Assembly (NCBI GenBank): GCA_017591395.1
Contig: WEDG01006589.1
Coordinates: 1-64,000 of the forward strand
DNA from: Schistocephalus solidus
Taxonomy: Eukaryota; Platyhelminthes; Cestoda; Diphyllobothriidea; Diphyllobothriidae
Reading direction: 5' to 3'
DNA: 64,000 bases
Part shown: positions 22,621 to 31,905 of the stretch, piece by piece
Layout: the number at the start of each line of letters is the position of its first letter
Position numbering within the stretch: position 1 is the stretch's first letter
Made by a program: the position numbers and the translations under genes
Notes under the pieces: model-generated
Told to the model about the DNA's origin: nothing
Databases searched by the model: none
What the model saw: the letters and a program-made list of their open reading frames with translations, nothing else

Positions 22621-23877
22621 TTACCAGATTTTGTCGTCCGACTCGCTGCAATGTGTTTCTGCCCTTCTATAGAGAGTTCGCACACAGCTGCGTTTGTGGC
22701 ACAACGGGTGCTTACTGTGGTAACTTAGGATTTGGCGTGTGTTGGTCGCCTTCCTATAAACCGTAGTTTTTATGTGCCCGTTGGATATTCGATGGACAAG
22801 AACATCCAGGAATGGCAGTTGGTTGTTAATTTCGGCCTCCATTGTGAATTGGATGTCCGGGAAGATGGAATTCAGGACATAATGGAATTCTTCGATCATT
22901 TCTCGTTTGAGGATGACGAAGGTATCGTCGACGTATCGAGTCCAAAACGTTGGCCTGTAGTTTGCGAAAACCAGAGTCTCAAGCTTTTGGAGAACTGCCT
23001 CAGCGATGAAGCCCGAGAGCGGCGATCCCATTGGCGTCCCTCTGATCTGCTCGTACATGGTCCCCTCGAAGGTGAAGTACGTCTTCTTAAATAGTTGGAC
23101 AAGATGTCCCCGCTTCACCGACTCGCCTGCATCATCGTACTGCTTCTCAAGCAATTCGCTTACCGTTTTGACTGCTAAGTCCTGCGGGATTGAAGTGAAG
23201 AGAGAGGTGACATCAAATGACACCATGACCTCGTCTGCGGTGGGTCGCATCCCCCTGAGCCGTTCCAGGAACTGAGTAGCCGAAGTGACCGTTGTAGCTG
23301 CGCCCGAGGTGAGAGACTTCAGGTGTCGGAACAACCATTTAGCCAGATTGAATGTTGGTGCACCACGCAATGACACAATTGGACGGAGGGGGATATCGGC
23401 CTTGTGTACTTTTGGTAATCCGTAGAACCTTGCTGTGGCCGCATCTGATGGTTTTATAGCCAGTCTTACCGACTTACTTATTACTTTGTTTGTCTGCATA
23501 TCGGCAAGAGTTTTGTCTAGCTGCATCATCAGCTTCTTCATCGGTTCACCATCGCATCGAAGATATGTCTGTCGGTCTTCCAGCAGGTTGTTGGCCTTTT
23601 GAATATAGTCGGTCTTATCCAAGACGACTGTAGAACGTCCTTTGTCCGCTGGTAGTATCGCAATATTCGTGTCAGCTCTCAGTCTCTTGACAGCATCCTG
23701 CTCCATTCTGGTAATAATTGCGCGTGGTTTATGCGCCATTACCAAGGCGGTTACCTGTTGCCGAACAAGGTGTTTTGTTTCATCGGATTCCCCGGTTTGT
23801 TTGAGGGTGATTCGACTGTGGCAGCGAGGTTGAAAACCGGATCCGGCGTCTGTGGTGAAGCAAGCCTCATGACTCAA
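22621..23877 (-). pseudogene. Penelope-type reverse transcriptase, PLE1
   Basis: Penelope RTs are telomerase-related and copy element RNA at a nicked target. The 418-codon open frame contains LPADKGRSTVVLDK (75-88), FYGLPKVHK (151-159), motif A SFDVTSLFTSIP (220-231), motif B TPMGSPLSGFIAE (281-293) and the catalytic YVDD (315-318), all intact. Conserved sequence upstream lies in another frame (about 23880-24060, with KRDADLMDKLRTCS), so the ATG at 23877 is inside the ancestral ORF and out of frame for its first residues. At the 3' end a frameshift near 22650 moves the linker into the frame of 22352-22651. It is therefore a pseudogene with a preserved catalytic core. Confidence 0.85.
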
Positions 23878-24437
23878 GAACCTTCAGCTGGCGTCAACTG
23901 TTTCGAAGGTGGCTGGACTGGACCGGATTGTCCGGACTGGGACGGCGGTCTAGCATCGGGTTGGGTTGAGCATGTTCGAAGCTTATCCATCAGATCCGCA
24001 TCTCGTTTTGCCCGTAATTCTCTCTGGCTCGTCTATCGCGTAGTCGCGTATTCGCGTGGTTCATCTTCGCGCAATGGGTTCGTAGCGCGCTTTGCCACCG
24101 CTTGGTTCCGAGCCGTATGTTTCCACGATCGAGATGCCAAGCGGTCACCGGAGGGCGCCCGTATCATTCCTGCGTGTTGCATCACCCACCGTTTGGCGCG
24201 GACTTGTGATGTGGCGGGTGCGCCTGTAAGATTCTCTGCGGAAGCGCGTGGTTGTGATGCATCGCTGTAGGAGCTGGTTGCGCGTACATGGAGAAGTGAC
24301 ACACGAGGTTTCCCAACGGCGTGCTGACTCAAGCGCTTCGCGCGAGTATATTGCGGTGGTAGAGGCGAAGATGGGTGATCCCGCGGACATATGCAGTAGG
24401 GAAGAAGAGGCGATCTCAGACTATGAGGTGTGTTGAT

Positions 24438-24475
24438 CCTGACGTTTTCAAAGCATGTGGCTGCATCGTCGGAGG
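24438..24475 (-). ncRNA. degenerate hammerhead motif at the junction of the two PLE1 copies
   Basis: It has the same layout as at 21682-21721: CCT, CCGACGA (24466-24472), a shorter stem II region, then GAAAACGTC (24441-24449, one extra A) and AGG. It lies on the sense strand between partial and main copies, the place where Penelope terminal ribozymes are expected. Confidence 0.45.
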
Positions 24476-24879
24476 TGTTGGTATCGTGCTCGCAGTATCT
24501 ACGGTGATAGTCATGTAACACGGCGTCGATTGGACGGGTTTGCCTTGGCGGTGTACGCGAGGGACGTCGTGGAGTGGCCGGCGTTCTTTGCCGGCATACA
24601 CGCAGTACTGCTGGAGTTGACGTGTCGTCGGTCTCCGATGAGCGGTCATTGTCTGCATTGTCAAGGTCCGCATTGACCTCCAATTGGCGCCCTGGGTCGA
24701 TATTAATTTTGTGTCCTGAGGGCATGTCTCCTCGTCTGTTGGGTAGCAATTGATGCGGCGGTAATTATGACTGCGCCTTCGTCGGCCCCCGAATTGTGGC
24801 GTGGTTAGGTGCATATCCGTCCTAGGTTCTCCCGCGGTGGAATTCACGTTTGGCCTAATTCCGTGTTTGCTCTTACGTT

Positions 24880-25360
24880 AGATGAGCTGCGCACGGAGGG
24901 CCTGGTAGGCTGCCGGAAGGGCGATACAACGGTTGATCGACGTAGAATCCATGTGCAAGGCTTCGATTGTTTCCCTGGTTACGTGGTCATTTCCTTGACC
25001 CAGGATTACGGCGTTTTTGAAGGCGAACGTGTGCCCAGAGTTCGCACATGTTCCGCCAACCGGGAAAATGGGTCCATTCTCCTCACTGCCCGCACGTGTT
25101 CGGTAACACGGGTCTGCAACCACTTCCCTGTCTCTCCGACGTAGGTAACTTCACAGGAGTCACATTGGATGCGGTAGATGATGTTTTGACGTCTCACCCT
25201 CGTTGGAAGGGGGCTTTCGGTCTCATAACTAGATTCCGAATGGTTGAATCCGGTCGATGGGCGATTCCGATCCCCAGATGGTCTGAGGAGGCGGGAAACT
25301 GCCTCAGAGACGCCGTCAATGTATGGCAGTGCACGCCAGACTTTGGCTGTTCTGGCTATC
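24880..25360 (-). pseudogene. GIY-YIG endonuclease, PLE1 partial copy
   Basis: The minus-strand frame 25006-25446 reads from the linker (VWRALPYIDGVSEAVSRLL) into NIIYRIQCDSCEVTYVGET and TRVTEHVRAVRRMDPFSRL, that is the GIY and YIG halves with the following conserved Arg and Glu-His. A frameshift near 25010 cuts the last part (FKNAVILGQGND, in the frame of 24878-25123). RT is absent. Confidence 0.75.
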
Positions 25361-25483
25361 ACCCCTATAAATACTGTGAGACGCGGTACGATTCTCACTT
25401 CCGACGATGGAAGCTTGCATGCTTTTGAAACGTCAGGACAATACACCTATAGTCCCTGAGGATCGCCTTTTTCTTCTCACTAT
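25360..25483 (+). repeat. inverted terminal segment of PLE1 with hammerhead motif
   Basis: This is close to a reverse complement of 21640-21780. The plus strand includes CCGACGA (25401-25407), stem II GGAAGC with GCTTTT, GAAACGTC (25427-25434) and AGG. With the opposite terminus it makes the whole 3.8 kb block a foldback structure. Its outer edge is TTCTCACTATATAT, mirroring ATATATGAGAAG at 21640. Confidence 0.75.
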
Positions 25484-25581
25484 ATATCCGGGGACGCATC
25501 TTCGCTTCTATCAGCATATATATATATATATATGGCATAGACGTTATACCGCTTTTTTCTGACATAGATGCTAGCTTAAAG

Positions 25582-25653
25582 CCCAGACACGTGTTTTGCC
25601 GATGGTTCTGCTGCTGTGTGACACAGCAACGAGGGGTTCCGCTCCTCAGTGGG
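25582..25653 (-). ncRNA. hammerhead motif, array unit 1
   Basis: Stem I CCCA/TGGG and core CTGAGGA (25643-25649) are intact, but the GAA after stem II reads AAA (G12 changed). The inner stem II hairpin GTTGCTGTG / CACAGCAGC pairs over nine positions. Stem III ACAC/GTGT and C17 are present. Confidence 0.65.
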
Positions 25654-25938
25654 TCCCCAGCGTTCTCTATGCAGTTTCTGGAATATGGACTCCAGAGAAT
25701 AATCGGGGAAATAATTTCTGAAATTATTAAGTGCAGGACATGGAGTCAGATGATTCGGACATGAATTTTTTAGGGTCAGACCCGAAATATCAATGAACAT
25801 TTTGGTCGAAGGCAATCAACCACTGTGGAATAACCACGTATTGACCATTCTACAAACAAGTAGTACTACCAGTAGTATGAATCTTATATGGCACAGATGT
25901 TTATACCGTACTTCCGACACTGAGTTACTGGCTTAAAG

Positions 25939-26006
25939 CCCAGACACGTGTTTCGCCGATGTTCTGCTGCTGCTGTGACACAGCAACGAGGGTTCGGCTC
26001 TGTGGG
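25939..26006 (-). ncRNA. hammerhead motif, array unit 2 (core deleted)
   Basis: Stem I, stem II (GCCGA/TCGGC), GAAA, stem III ACAC/GTGT and C17 are present, but the catalytic box is shortened to CAGA. Predicted inactive. Confidence 0.6.
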
Positions 26007-26105
26007 TCCCCAGCGTTCTCTATGCAGTTTCTGGAATATGGACTCCAGAGAATAATCGGGAAGATTATTTCTGAAATTATTTCTAGGTATATCTATGTAT
26101 ATATA

Positions 26106-26146
<41 letters not shown>

Positions 26147-26194
26147 TTGGCACAGATATTATACCGTACTTCCGACATAGTTACTAGCTAAAAG

Positions 26195-26267
26195 CCCAGA
26201 CACGTGTTTCGCCGATGTTTCTGCTGCTGCGTGACACAGCAACGAGGGGTTCGGCTCCTCGAGTGGG
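26195..26267 (-). ncRNA. hammerhead motif, array unit 3 (one-base insertion in core)
   Basis: Everything matches the fold, including stem II GCCGA/TCGGC and GAAACACGTGTC, except that the catalytic box reads CTCGAGGA, one base longer than CTGAGGA. Confidence 0.6.
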
Positions 26268-26553
26268 TCCCCCAGCGTTCTCTATGTGGTTTTCTGGTAT
26301 ATGGACTCCAGAGAATAATCAAAGGAAATAATTTCTGAAATTATTAGAGGTGCAGGACATGGAATCAGGGGATTCGGACATGACTTTGAAGGGTCAGACC
26401 CGAAATTTCATTGAACATTTGGGTCGAAGACAATCAACCACTGTGGAATAACCACGTAATGCCCATTCTACAAACAAGTAGTACTACAAGTAGTATGGAT
26501 CTTATATGGCACAGATGTTATACCGTACTTCCGACATAGTTACTAGCTAAAAG

Positions 26554-26626
26554 CCCAGACACGTGTTTCGCCGATGTTTCTGCTGCTGCGTGACCACAGC
26601 AACGAGGGGTCCAGCTCCTCAGTGGG
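26554..26626 (-). ncRNA. complete hammerhead ribozyme, array unit 4
   Basis: All conserved core positions are present on the minus strand. Stem I CCCA (26623-26626) pairs with TGGG (26554-26557). CTGAGGA lies at 26616-26622. Stem II GCTGG (26611-26615) pairs with TCGGC (26570-26574) and contains the expected G10.1-C11.1 pair. An inner hairpin GTTGCTGTG / CGCAGCAGC extends stem II. GAA is at 26567-26569. Stem III ACAC/GTGT is palindromic, and C17 is at 26558. The palindromic, loop-less stem III implies cleavage in a dimer or a tandem transcript. Confidence 0.8.
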
Positions 26627-26654
26627 TCCCCAGCGTTCTCTATGCGGTTTCTGG

Positions 26655-26714
26655 TCATGTCCGAATCCTCTGACTCCATGTCCTGCACTTAATAATTTCA
26701 GAAATTATTTCCTT
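26655..26714. repeat. 60-base inverted segment inside array unit 4
   Basis: The sequence is the reverse complement of 26322-26383 of unit 3 (AAGGAAATAATTTC through GATTCGGACATGA). It replaces the normal continuation after GGTTTCTGG. Confidence 0.85.
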
Positions 26715-26769
26715 GATATATATATATATATATATATATAGTATATGTGTATATATATGAATCATTAAG

Positions 26770-27094
26770 CAAGACAAAGGGAGACCGGATGGCCATTTCT
26801 GGCTTATTAGCCGTCATCAGCCAGTCATACCCAATCCCTAGTGTATGGTACACCTGGGATTCGAACCCGCGACCTTTGGTATTTGAGTCGAACAGCTCTA
26901 CCATTGAGCCACGGGCTCGTTGTTTTTGTCGGTTGTGATCGGGAATATGATGATAGTGTGGGGCTCACGGATCTGCTTAAGGAACATGCATGTTCCATTG
27001 TGCCCTGGAGCTCAGACTAGAGCCCTCGCAGAGCGGTCGCATAGCGACGTGTAGCTTATGATGGAATGGAACCGACAAAGACAACGGAGACCGG
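26770..27094 (-). mobile_element. tRNA-derived SINE with hammerhead, full unit
   Basis: On the minus strand: a 5' block beginning TTCCATTCCATCATAAGC, the A box TGGCTCAATGG (about 26903-26913), the B box GGTTCGAATCC (26857-26867), then the ribozyme (26784-26826). It matches the element at 45390-45690 along its length. The Pol III boxes followed by a hammerhead are the architecture of the schistosome Sm-alpha SINE-like repeat. It is joined head-to-tail to another copy (27065-27185). Confidence 0.85.
26784..26826 (-). ncRNA. hammerhead motif of the SINE (one base missing at cleavage site)
   Basis: CTGATGA (26814-26820), stem II GGCT/AGCC and GAAATGG are intact. The segment before CCGGT is CAT in place of CATT, which upsets either the cleavage base or stem I. 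Confidence 0.6.
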
Positions 27095-27185
27095 AATGGC
27101 CATTTCTGGCTTATTAGCCGTCATCAACCAGTCATACCCAATCCCAAGTGTGGCACGCAAGGGATTCGACTGGCAGAAGATTGAC
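27065..27185 (-). mobile_element. second, partial SINE unit (tandem)
   Basis: The ribozyme region at 27090-27133 and upstream sequence to the relic of the B box (GGGATTCG complement near 27172) are retained; the tRNA-like 5' half is missing. The core reads TTGATGA (C3 changed), so the ribozyme is predicted inactive. The following SINE unit starts without any spacer, as expected for a true dimer. Confidence 0.75.
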
Positions 27186-28380
27186 ATTTCTTCGCAAAAA
27201 TTTAGCATTTAATAGGAAACTTGGTTGTGTATTTGTTATCTTAGAACAGGACTAAAATTAAGACAAAATCAGCAAAAGACGCACTGATAAAAAGATAAAG
27301 GTGAGTCCTTTTTATTTTCAGTAGACATTGTATCCCTTATTTTTCAGCGAAGTCGCAAAACCAGTCCCTTACCAACATGTCAGCATGTCAGCTTATGAAG
27401 TATTTTTATTCCTGTGACGTCTCTGCCGGCGCAATCTATCGAAAAATCTGTTTGCCTTTAGACAAACCCGTCTTAAACAATGTATAAATAGAAGACGAAA
27501 CCGCCAATTCTCGTGAAACCATGTTGGAATACATACTCAAAATTAAGGCTCTTTGGTAATGGCCATAATTTCCATTGCTCTTAATCTGGAAGAAACACTC
27601 TGTGAAATATACACTTGAGGAATATTTTGAAAAGTAATTCTACCTATGGGGTTGTATTTACTCGTATTTTTGCATGGGCAAGCATTCTGTACACTTAAAA
27701 CTTCAGTTTAATATGCGAATCCGATGCTTCATGTTTCCGGAATTTGCCACTTTTCTGAAAAAAAATTGGTATTTCCAAACAACGTAATATTAATTTTTAA
27801 ACCACAATATGCCTTCGTTTTAAGAATGGTCGCTTATTTACTGCTAAAATCTTTGGGGATGCTACGTGGCTGATCTCGCACAACGGACATTTTCTCATGA
27901 AATCCATGAGATTTCATGAGATAGGGCACGTACTGTACGTTTGAACCTTTGGCCTCGGAGTTAGGTGAGAAAACATAAGCGAAAAAATGGCCGTTCCGGT
28001 TCCCCGTGCCTTTGACAGTAGCCAATTAAGTGCATCTGCAACTACTCTCTATTCTAACGTATGCATGAGCTGTTGATTTATTCCAAAGGTACCAGTAGCT
28101 GGGTTAGTTCAAAAATAAATACATCTAATTAAAATAAAAATTACCAATGGTCTTTTAGTCACTGGTAGGGCGTTAAACTACTTAACGCGCAATTGCCAAA
28201 ACACCTATGTTCGTAAACTGAGGTCTTGAAAAACCTGGAGTTAAGTATACATGGCAGACGACAGCTAACAAAACATGAAGGACCCTTTTAGTCCCCCTTG
28301 TCTTTATCAGGTGCCACTTACGTACCCAAAAGATGAGGAGTGCGTCCATTAAGCTGGTCGGTGTGCCTCCTATCAACACG
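27185..28380. other. unassigned DNA
   Basis: No coding, RNA or repeat feature recognised. Confidence 0.4.
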
Positions 28381-28384
28381 TTTT

Positions 28385-28510
28385 AAGTCAGCAAAGACAA
28401 AAGAGGTTGCAATGGCCACTGCTGGTTTATTAGCCATTATTAGCCAGACATAAAAAACCCGTGAGTATTCGGTCAATAGGTGGACGTTTTAACCGGTCCG
28501 CAGATGATTT
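28385..28510 (-). mobile_element. decayed SINE copy
   Basis: TGCAATGGCCACTGCTGGTTTATTAGCC at 28408-28435 is the complement of the ribozyme region with several changes. The tRNA-like part is hardly recognisable. Confidence 0.5.
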
Positions 28511-29520
28511 TGAAAGGAAATAATTGACGCGTGAATGTGCGGTTGCTGAGCAACTCCACAATGCCAGATCTCGGAAGTATCACCATATTCAGACATATGC
28601 GTCATGCCACGATTTAAGGGCTTTTATCTCTCACTGCCAAAGTGTGTTGGATTCCACCCTTTTTGGTAAACTGTGAATTCCTCTAAATTCAGCAGCAACT
28701 TGGTTTTAATGGGCTTTTATTGACTTATCCTCACCTAGCACCAACTGAGACATAGAACCGACCACATGGCGAGACGATGATCAACCTGATTTGATTGAAA
28801 ATCTATCAGTTTTTTCACATTACATCAGTTGGCACCATCGATTTCAGAATATCCAGACAAGTCTCGCGTATTTGTGCAGAGACAAACGTCCAACTTCAAG
28901 GATTCTACGGTATTGAAACCTTCAGGATCAAACATCTTTTCTAGCTGACTCTACTGTCCACTGTAGAACACTTTCTTGGCAGTCTCGTTCGTCTCGTTCC
29001 TCACTTCCTGCCTCATCCATCTTTAAAATCTAATTAGTCGGCAAATGGGGCCAGCTCAGATGACGGGTTGTGCATAACAGTAATTTAACTGTTCGTGCTG
29101 ATGACTGGACTCTTTTCAGGGTGATCTGCATCACAGAGGTGCATCTGGTGCTAGGCGGACAGTGAAGCGTATCGGCAGGAAACGAGCCGGGTGATAATGG
29201 CAGCAATGAAATCATCAGAATGTTCATCAGTGGTCGGTACCTGAGTCAGCCGAGTGTGCGCCCGCATCCCTCTTCACCTCAAAGACAGAACGACTGAGGC
29301 TGGATTCGAAACTGTAACTCGCTGGCACGAGTTTCATACAGATGACCTACTGGACTCTTCATAGCTCCTTAAACCCGAATCGCTATCTCTCAGTCTGCTT
29401 TCGACGCAGAACGTATCACTCCAATCCGGGCAGCTCACTCCAGTCAGGGCAAAATGCAGCTTTTTGGCATTTTTTACCTAAAATCCCAAATGCTAAATAG
29501 GTAATGCAACTGATGAAGCA
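28510..29520. other. unassigned DNA
   Basis: Nothing recognised; short open frames only. Confidence 0.4.
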
Positions 29521-29527
29521 AGATAGT

Positions 29528-29815
29528 CTACATCGTTACAATTTTGCATAGTGACCTGAAGTGTCTGAAATATCTTTTTATCACGGAACATGCAATATCC
29601 GACCTACATACGACATGTGTTTTCAAGAACAAAGGATAACTTATGTGGTAGCAGGAGTCGCCTTTTTTTCTCGCCATTCGCATGTCCATCTTCATATATG
29701 TACGTCGGCTGCCTAATTCGACCATTTGATACAGAATTTTACGCTCTTCGTTTATTTGAACTAGAAAAACGAGGTCATCAGCGCAAAACGCTAGCAGCAT
29801 TTTGAAGGAGGCCCA
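29528..29815 (-). pseudogene. reverse transcriptase fragment of another LINE
   Basis: The minus-strand frame contains FCADDLVFLVQINEERK, an RT catalytic-box region (FADD-type with a changed first part), followed by a basic stretch. Sequence just before it (LLQNAAS-like) and after it is collinear with 47145-47310, which reads CAYNLIILVQVNEDRHNQ. These are short relics of one LINE family, different from the zinc-finger LINE. No complete domain remains. Confidence 0.45.
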
Positions 29816-29819
29816 ATTT

Positions 29820-30560
29820 GACCCATATTTTGAGGCTCATTCACGGACAAATCTTTATGAGGTCCCTAGTTGGAGTCTTCATCGATCCATTTGCGATCTT
29901 TCGGTGTTATGCGTGTTGCGTTCACAAACTTATTCAGGGTGAATGGAGGATATTCTTTGCTGAAAATGTTGGAAGTTTTTCTTTCAAAATAAAGCGTACC
30001 TCACACTCATATATCAGCCACGAAAAAATGCCAGTCTCTTATATGCACCCGCAATAACTGGTTTTGGTAAAAAAAAACCACATATTTGGTGTGGATATTT
30101 AAACTTTGTTTTAAAGCTCTTATAATTTCAGAAAACGTGCCTAAAATTTTTCCGTAACATACACGTTTTGGGGAACATTGCATTTTGTTCAACATTTTAC
30201 ATGAAGAATCTATATTTTTTCGTTGAGAAAAAAAAGTAATTATGCTGTTATCAAGACCAATACAGATCGTTTCCCCCAACTTTTTTATTAAAGCTGCTTA
30301 TTAATGAAACATCAACTGCTAAAATGTATAAGTTATATAAGATATCTTCTTTATAGAACATACAAGTTTACAATTTTTCTCACATGAAGAGTATGCATCA
30401 TATAGCACTAACCCTCTGAGCAACGTTCCCCTGCTAATCAAGCTCAAAAGTATTTCGATGTTTGCAAATAATTTTGTAAAACCGTACGCTTCACCCACCA
30501 ACAATGTTAACGAAGATGTAATTTTCTGTCGCAAGAAAATATTTTTCTGCATATGTTCTC
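29820..30560. other. unassigned DNA
   Basis: No feature recognised. Confidence 0.35.
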
Positions 30561-30561
30561 T

Positions 30562-30564
<3 letters not shown>

Positions 30565-30625
<61 letters not shown>

Positions 30626-30635
30626 GTATATATAT
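30565..30635. repeat. (AT)n microsatellite
   Basis: About 60 bases of pure AT dinucleotides followed by a short interrupted part. It is the longest microsatellite of the window. The isoleucine/tyrosine-rich frames through it are artefacts. Confidence 0.95.
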
Positions 30636-30639
30636 TAAA

Positions 30640-31640
30640 GATGAGTTTGTGGATCATCGAGGAAAACTATAAAAAGTTTATACTACGTGAGAAACCATTT
30701 TTTCTATTTTACTTTTGCAGGTGGCTGAACCAAGACCGTCCTTGTGTGGCTGAACTATTTTTGCGATTTCTAAAATGATATTCTGTCTTCTAATTCCAAT
30801 TAAGTAATCCGCTGTAATCAAAAGCACTTTGTGAACTCTCCGTCAGCATTTCACGATATATGGCAGGTTGTGTGTGTGTGTTTTTTTATTTACAAACGTT
30901 AGGGTTTCTATTACTTAGTTGGTAATTAACCTTGACTTATAGTAACCGACTTCTTACAGCATTAATAGTCCTGGGTCCTATGAGCACATAAGTACTGGTT
31001 TTTTAGCACAGGCCATTAAAACTAACGGAATAGTTTACCAAAAGCTATATTCACCTACTCTTAATTCCCTATTTTAGCCAAAATACATCAGATGCAAATT
31101 ATTTCCGTTTAAAAAATTGAAGTATTCAAAGCTTTGCAAATTTGCAATAATAACGCCCACGGACAATCTCTCTTTTTTAACAAGTGCTTGCGCAAACACT
31201 CCTTAAGTAACCGCAGGAAACTAACTATTAAGTGGTCCTTTTAAAATTGAGTGCACATTAAGGTGCGCTCGGTACGGTATAGTTTCCGTTAAAATTAAAT
31301 TTCGTAGAAGGAAATGGCCGGGCAGTAACACCTTCAGATTGCCACTCTGCAGTACATTTATGCTCCAACAGGGACCTAAACGTATGCAAAGCCGCGGAAG
31401 TGGAGGCAATAAAAATAAAATGCATCTTTTTGACTATGACAAGGAATTGTAGAAACAGAAAACATATTTCAGGTCATTTATTGACTTCCGTTTAGACAGA
31501 TAATTAATGGCGTACATATTCATTAGCAAAATTTTCTGCTAAAGTATCTTTAAAGCGATAAGCTAAGAAAGAGGGTGTTTCTCTAAATTAGGAGTGCATG
31601 CAGTGATATGGCAGACTGAAATGACATGGGAATAGGAACC
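30640..31640. other. unassigned DNA
   Basis: No feature recognised apart from a short (GT)n at about 30868-30881. Confidence 0.35.
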
Positions 31641-31905
31641 AACCCGCCCGCTTCAAATAGGTGGCCTTACGGTAAATTTCAGGAAAAGTAGATATGCCCG
31701 TGTCTTAGCGCTAACACAAACCCCAACGTAAAACTAAACTTTCACCTTTCTCTTAACCCTAGCCCGACCCTTAGCCTAAACCTAACACAATACTAACCTT
31801 AACCCTTAGCCTAATCATAACCCTTGCCCTAACTCTGCCTTAATCTCAAACTTAAACCTAACCCTAACCTGAACCCTGGCACTCACCTTAATCCTAAGCG
31901 TGATT
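31640..31905 (-). repeat. telomere-like (CCCTAA-related) dispersed repeat
   Basis: The plus strand shows TTAACCCTAGCCC, CCTAAACCTAACAC, TTAACCCTTAGCCTAA and AACCTAACCCTAACC. It is the opposite strand of the tract at 1740-1940. The flank 31650-31735 matches 2395-2470 in inverse orientation. Confidence 0.6.

Larger units (their letters stand above)
21640..24402 (-). mobile_element. Penelope-like element PLE1, main copy
   Basis: On the minus strand the order is: 5' coding relic (24060-23880), reverse transcriptase (23877-22621), linker (22650-22456), GIY-YIG endonuclease (22456-22140), 3' UTR, and a terminal hammerhead motif (21721-21682). The main coding part has at least two frameshifts. The element is bounded by short AT repeats and preceded by a partial copy of itself (24402-25483), the tandem terminal organisation typical of Penelope-like elements. 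Confidence 0.85.
24402..25483 (-). mobile_element. PLE1 partial tandem copy with inverted 5' segment
   Basis: On the minus strand the copy begins at 25483 with a 120-base segment that is an inverted copy of the PLE1 3' end. At about 25358 it then joins the RT-endonuclease linker and runs through the GIY-YIG domain to a 3' terminus at 24402, directly before the main copy. The joint is precise: both copies share GGCTGTTCTG and diverge after it. Confidence 0.8.
25513..26741 (-). repeat. tandem array of four hammerhead-bearing units
   Basis: Units begin near 25525, 25889, 26147 and 26509 (ATGGCACAGATGTTATACCG-type start). Unit 1 and unit 3 are about 360 bases, unit 2 is cut short by an (AT)n tract (26096-26143), and unit 4 ends in an inverted piece and another (AT)n (26715-26741). 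Each unit contains, on the minus strand, a hammerhead fold 68-73 bases long, and a 19-base palindrome AATAATTTCTGAAATTATT. Distances between predicted cleavage sites are 357, 256 and 359 bases. I see no protein coding. A Penelope terminal-repeat array or retrozyme-like repeat is possible. Confidence 0.85.

Noticed and set aside
24033..24749. 238-codon minus-strand frame
   Set aside because: It crosses the junction between the two PLE1 copies (24402) and is an accidental fusion of 3' UTR and 5' sequence.
26840..26920. A genuine tRNA gene
   Set aside because: The A and B boxes are good, but the sequence recurs as a repeat, is followed by a ribozyme, and has no acceptor stem, so it is a tRNA-derived SINE.
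30319..30657. 112-codon frame through the (AT)n tract
   Set aside because: It is an alternating Ile/Tyr run produced by AT dinucleotides.
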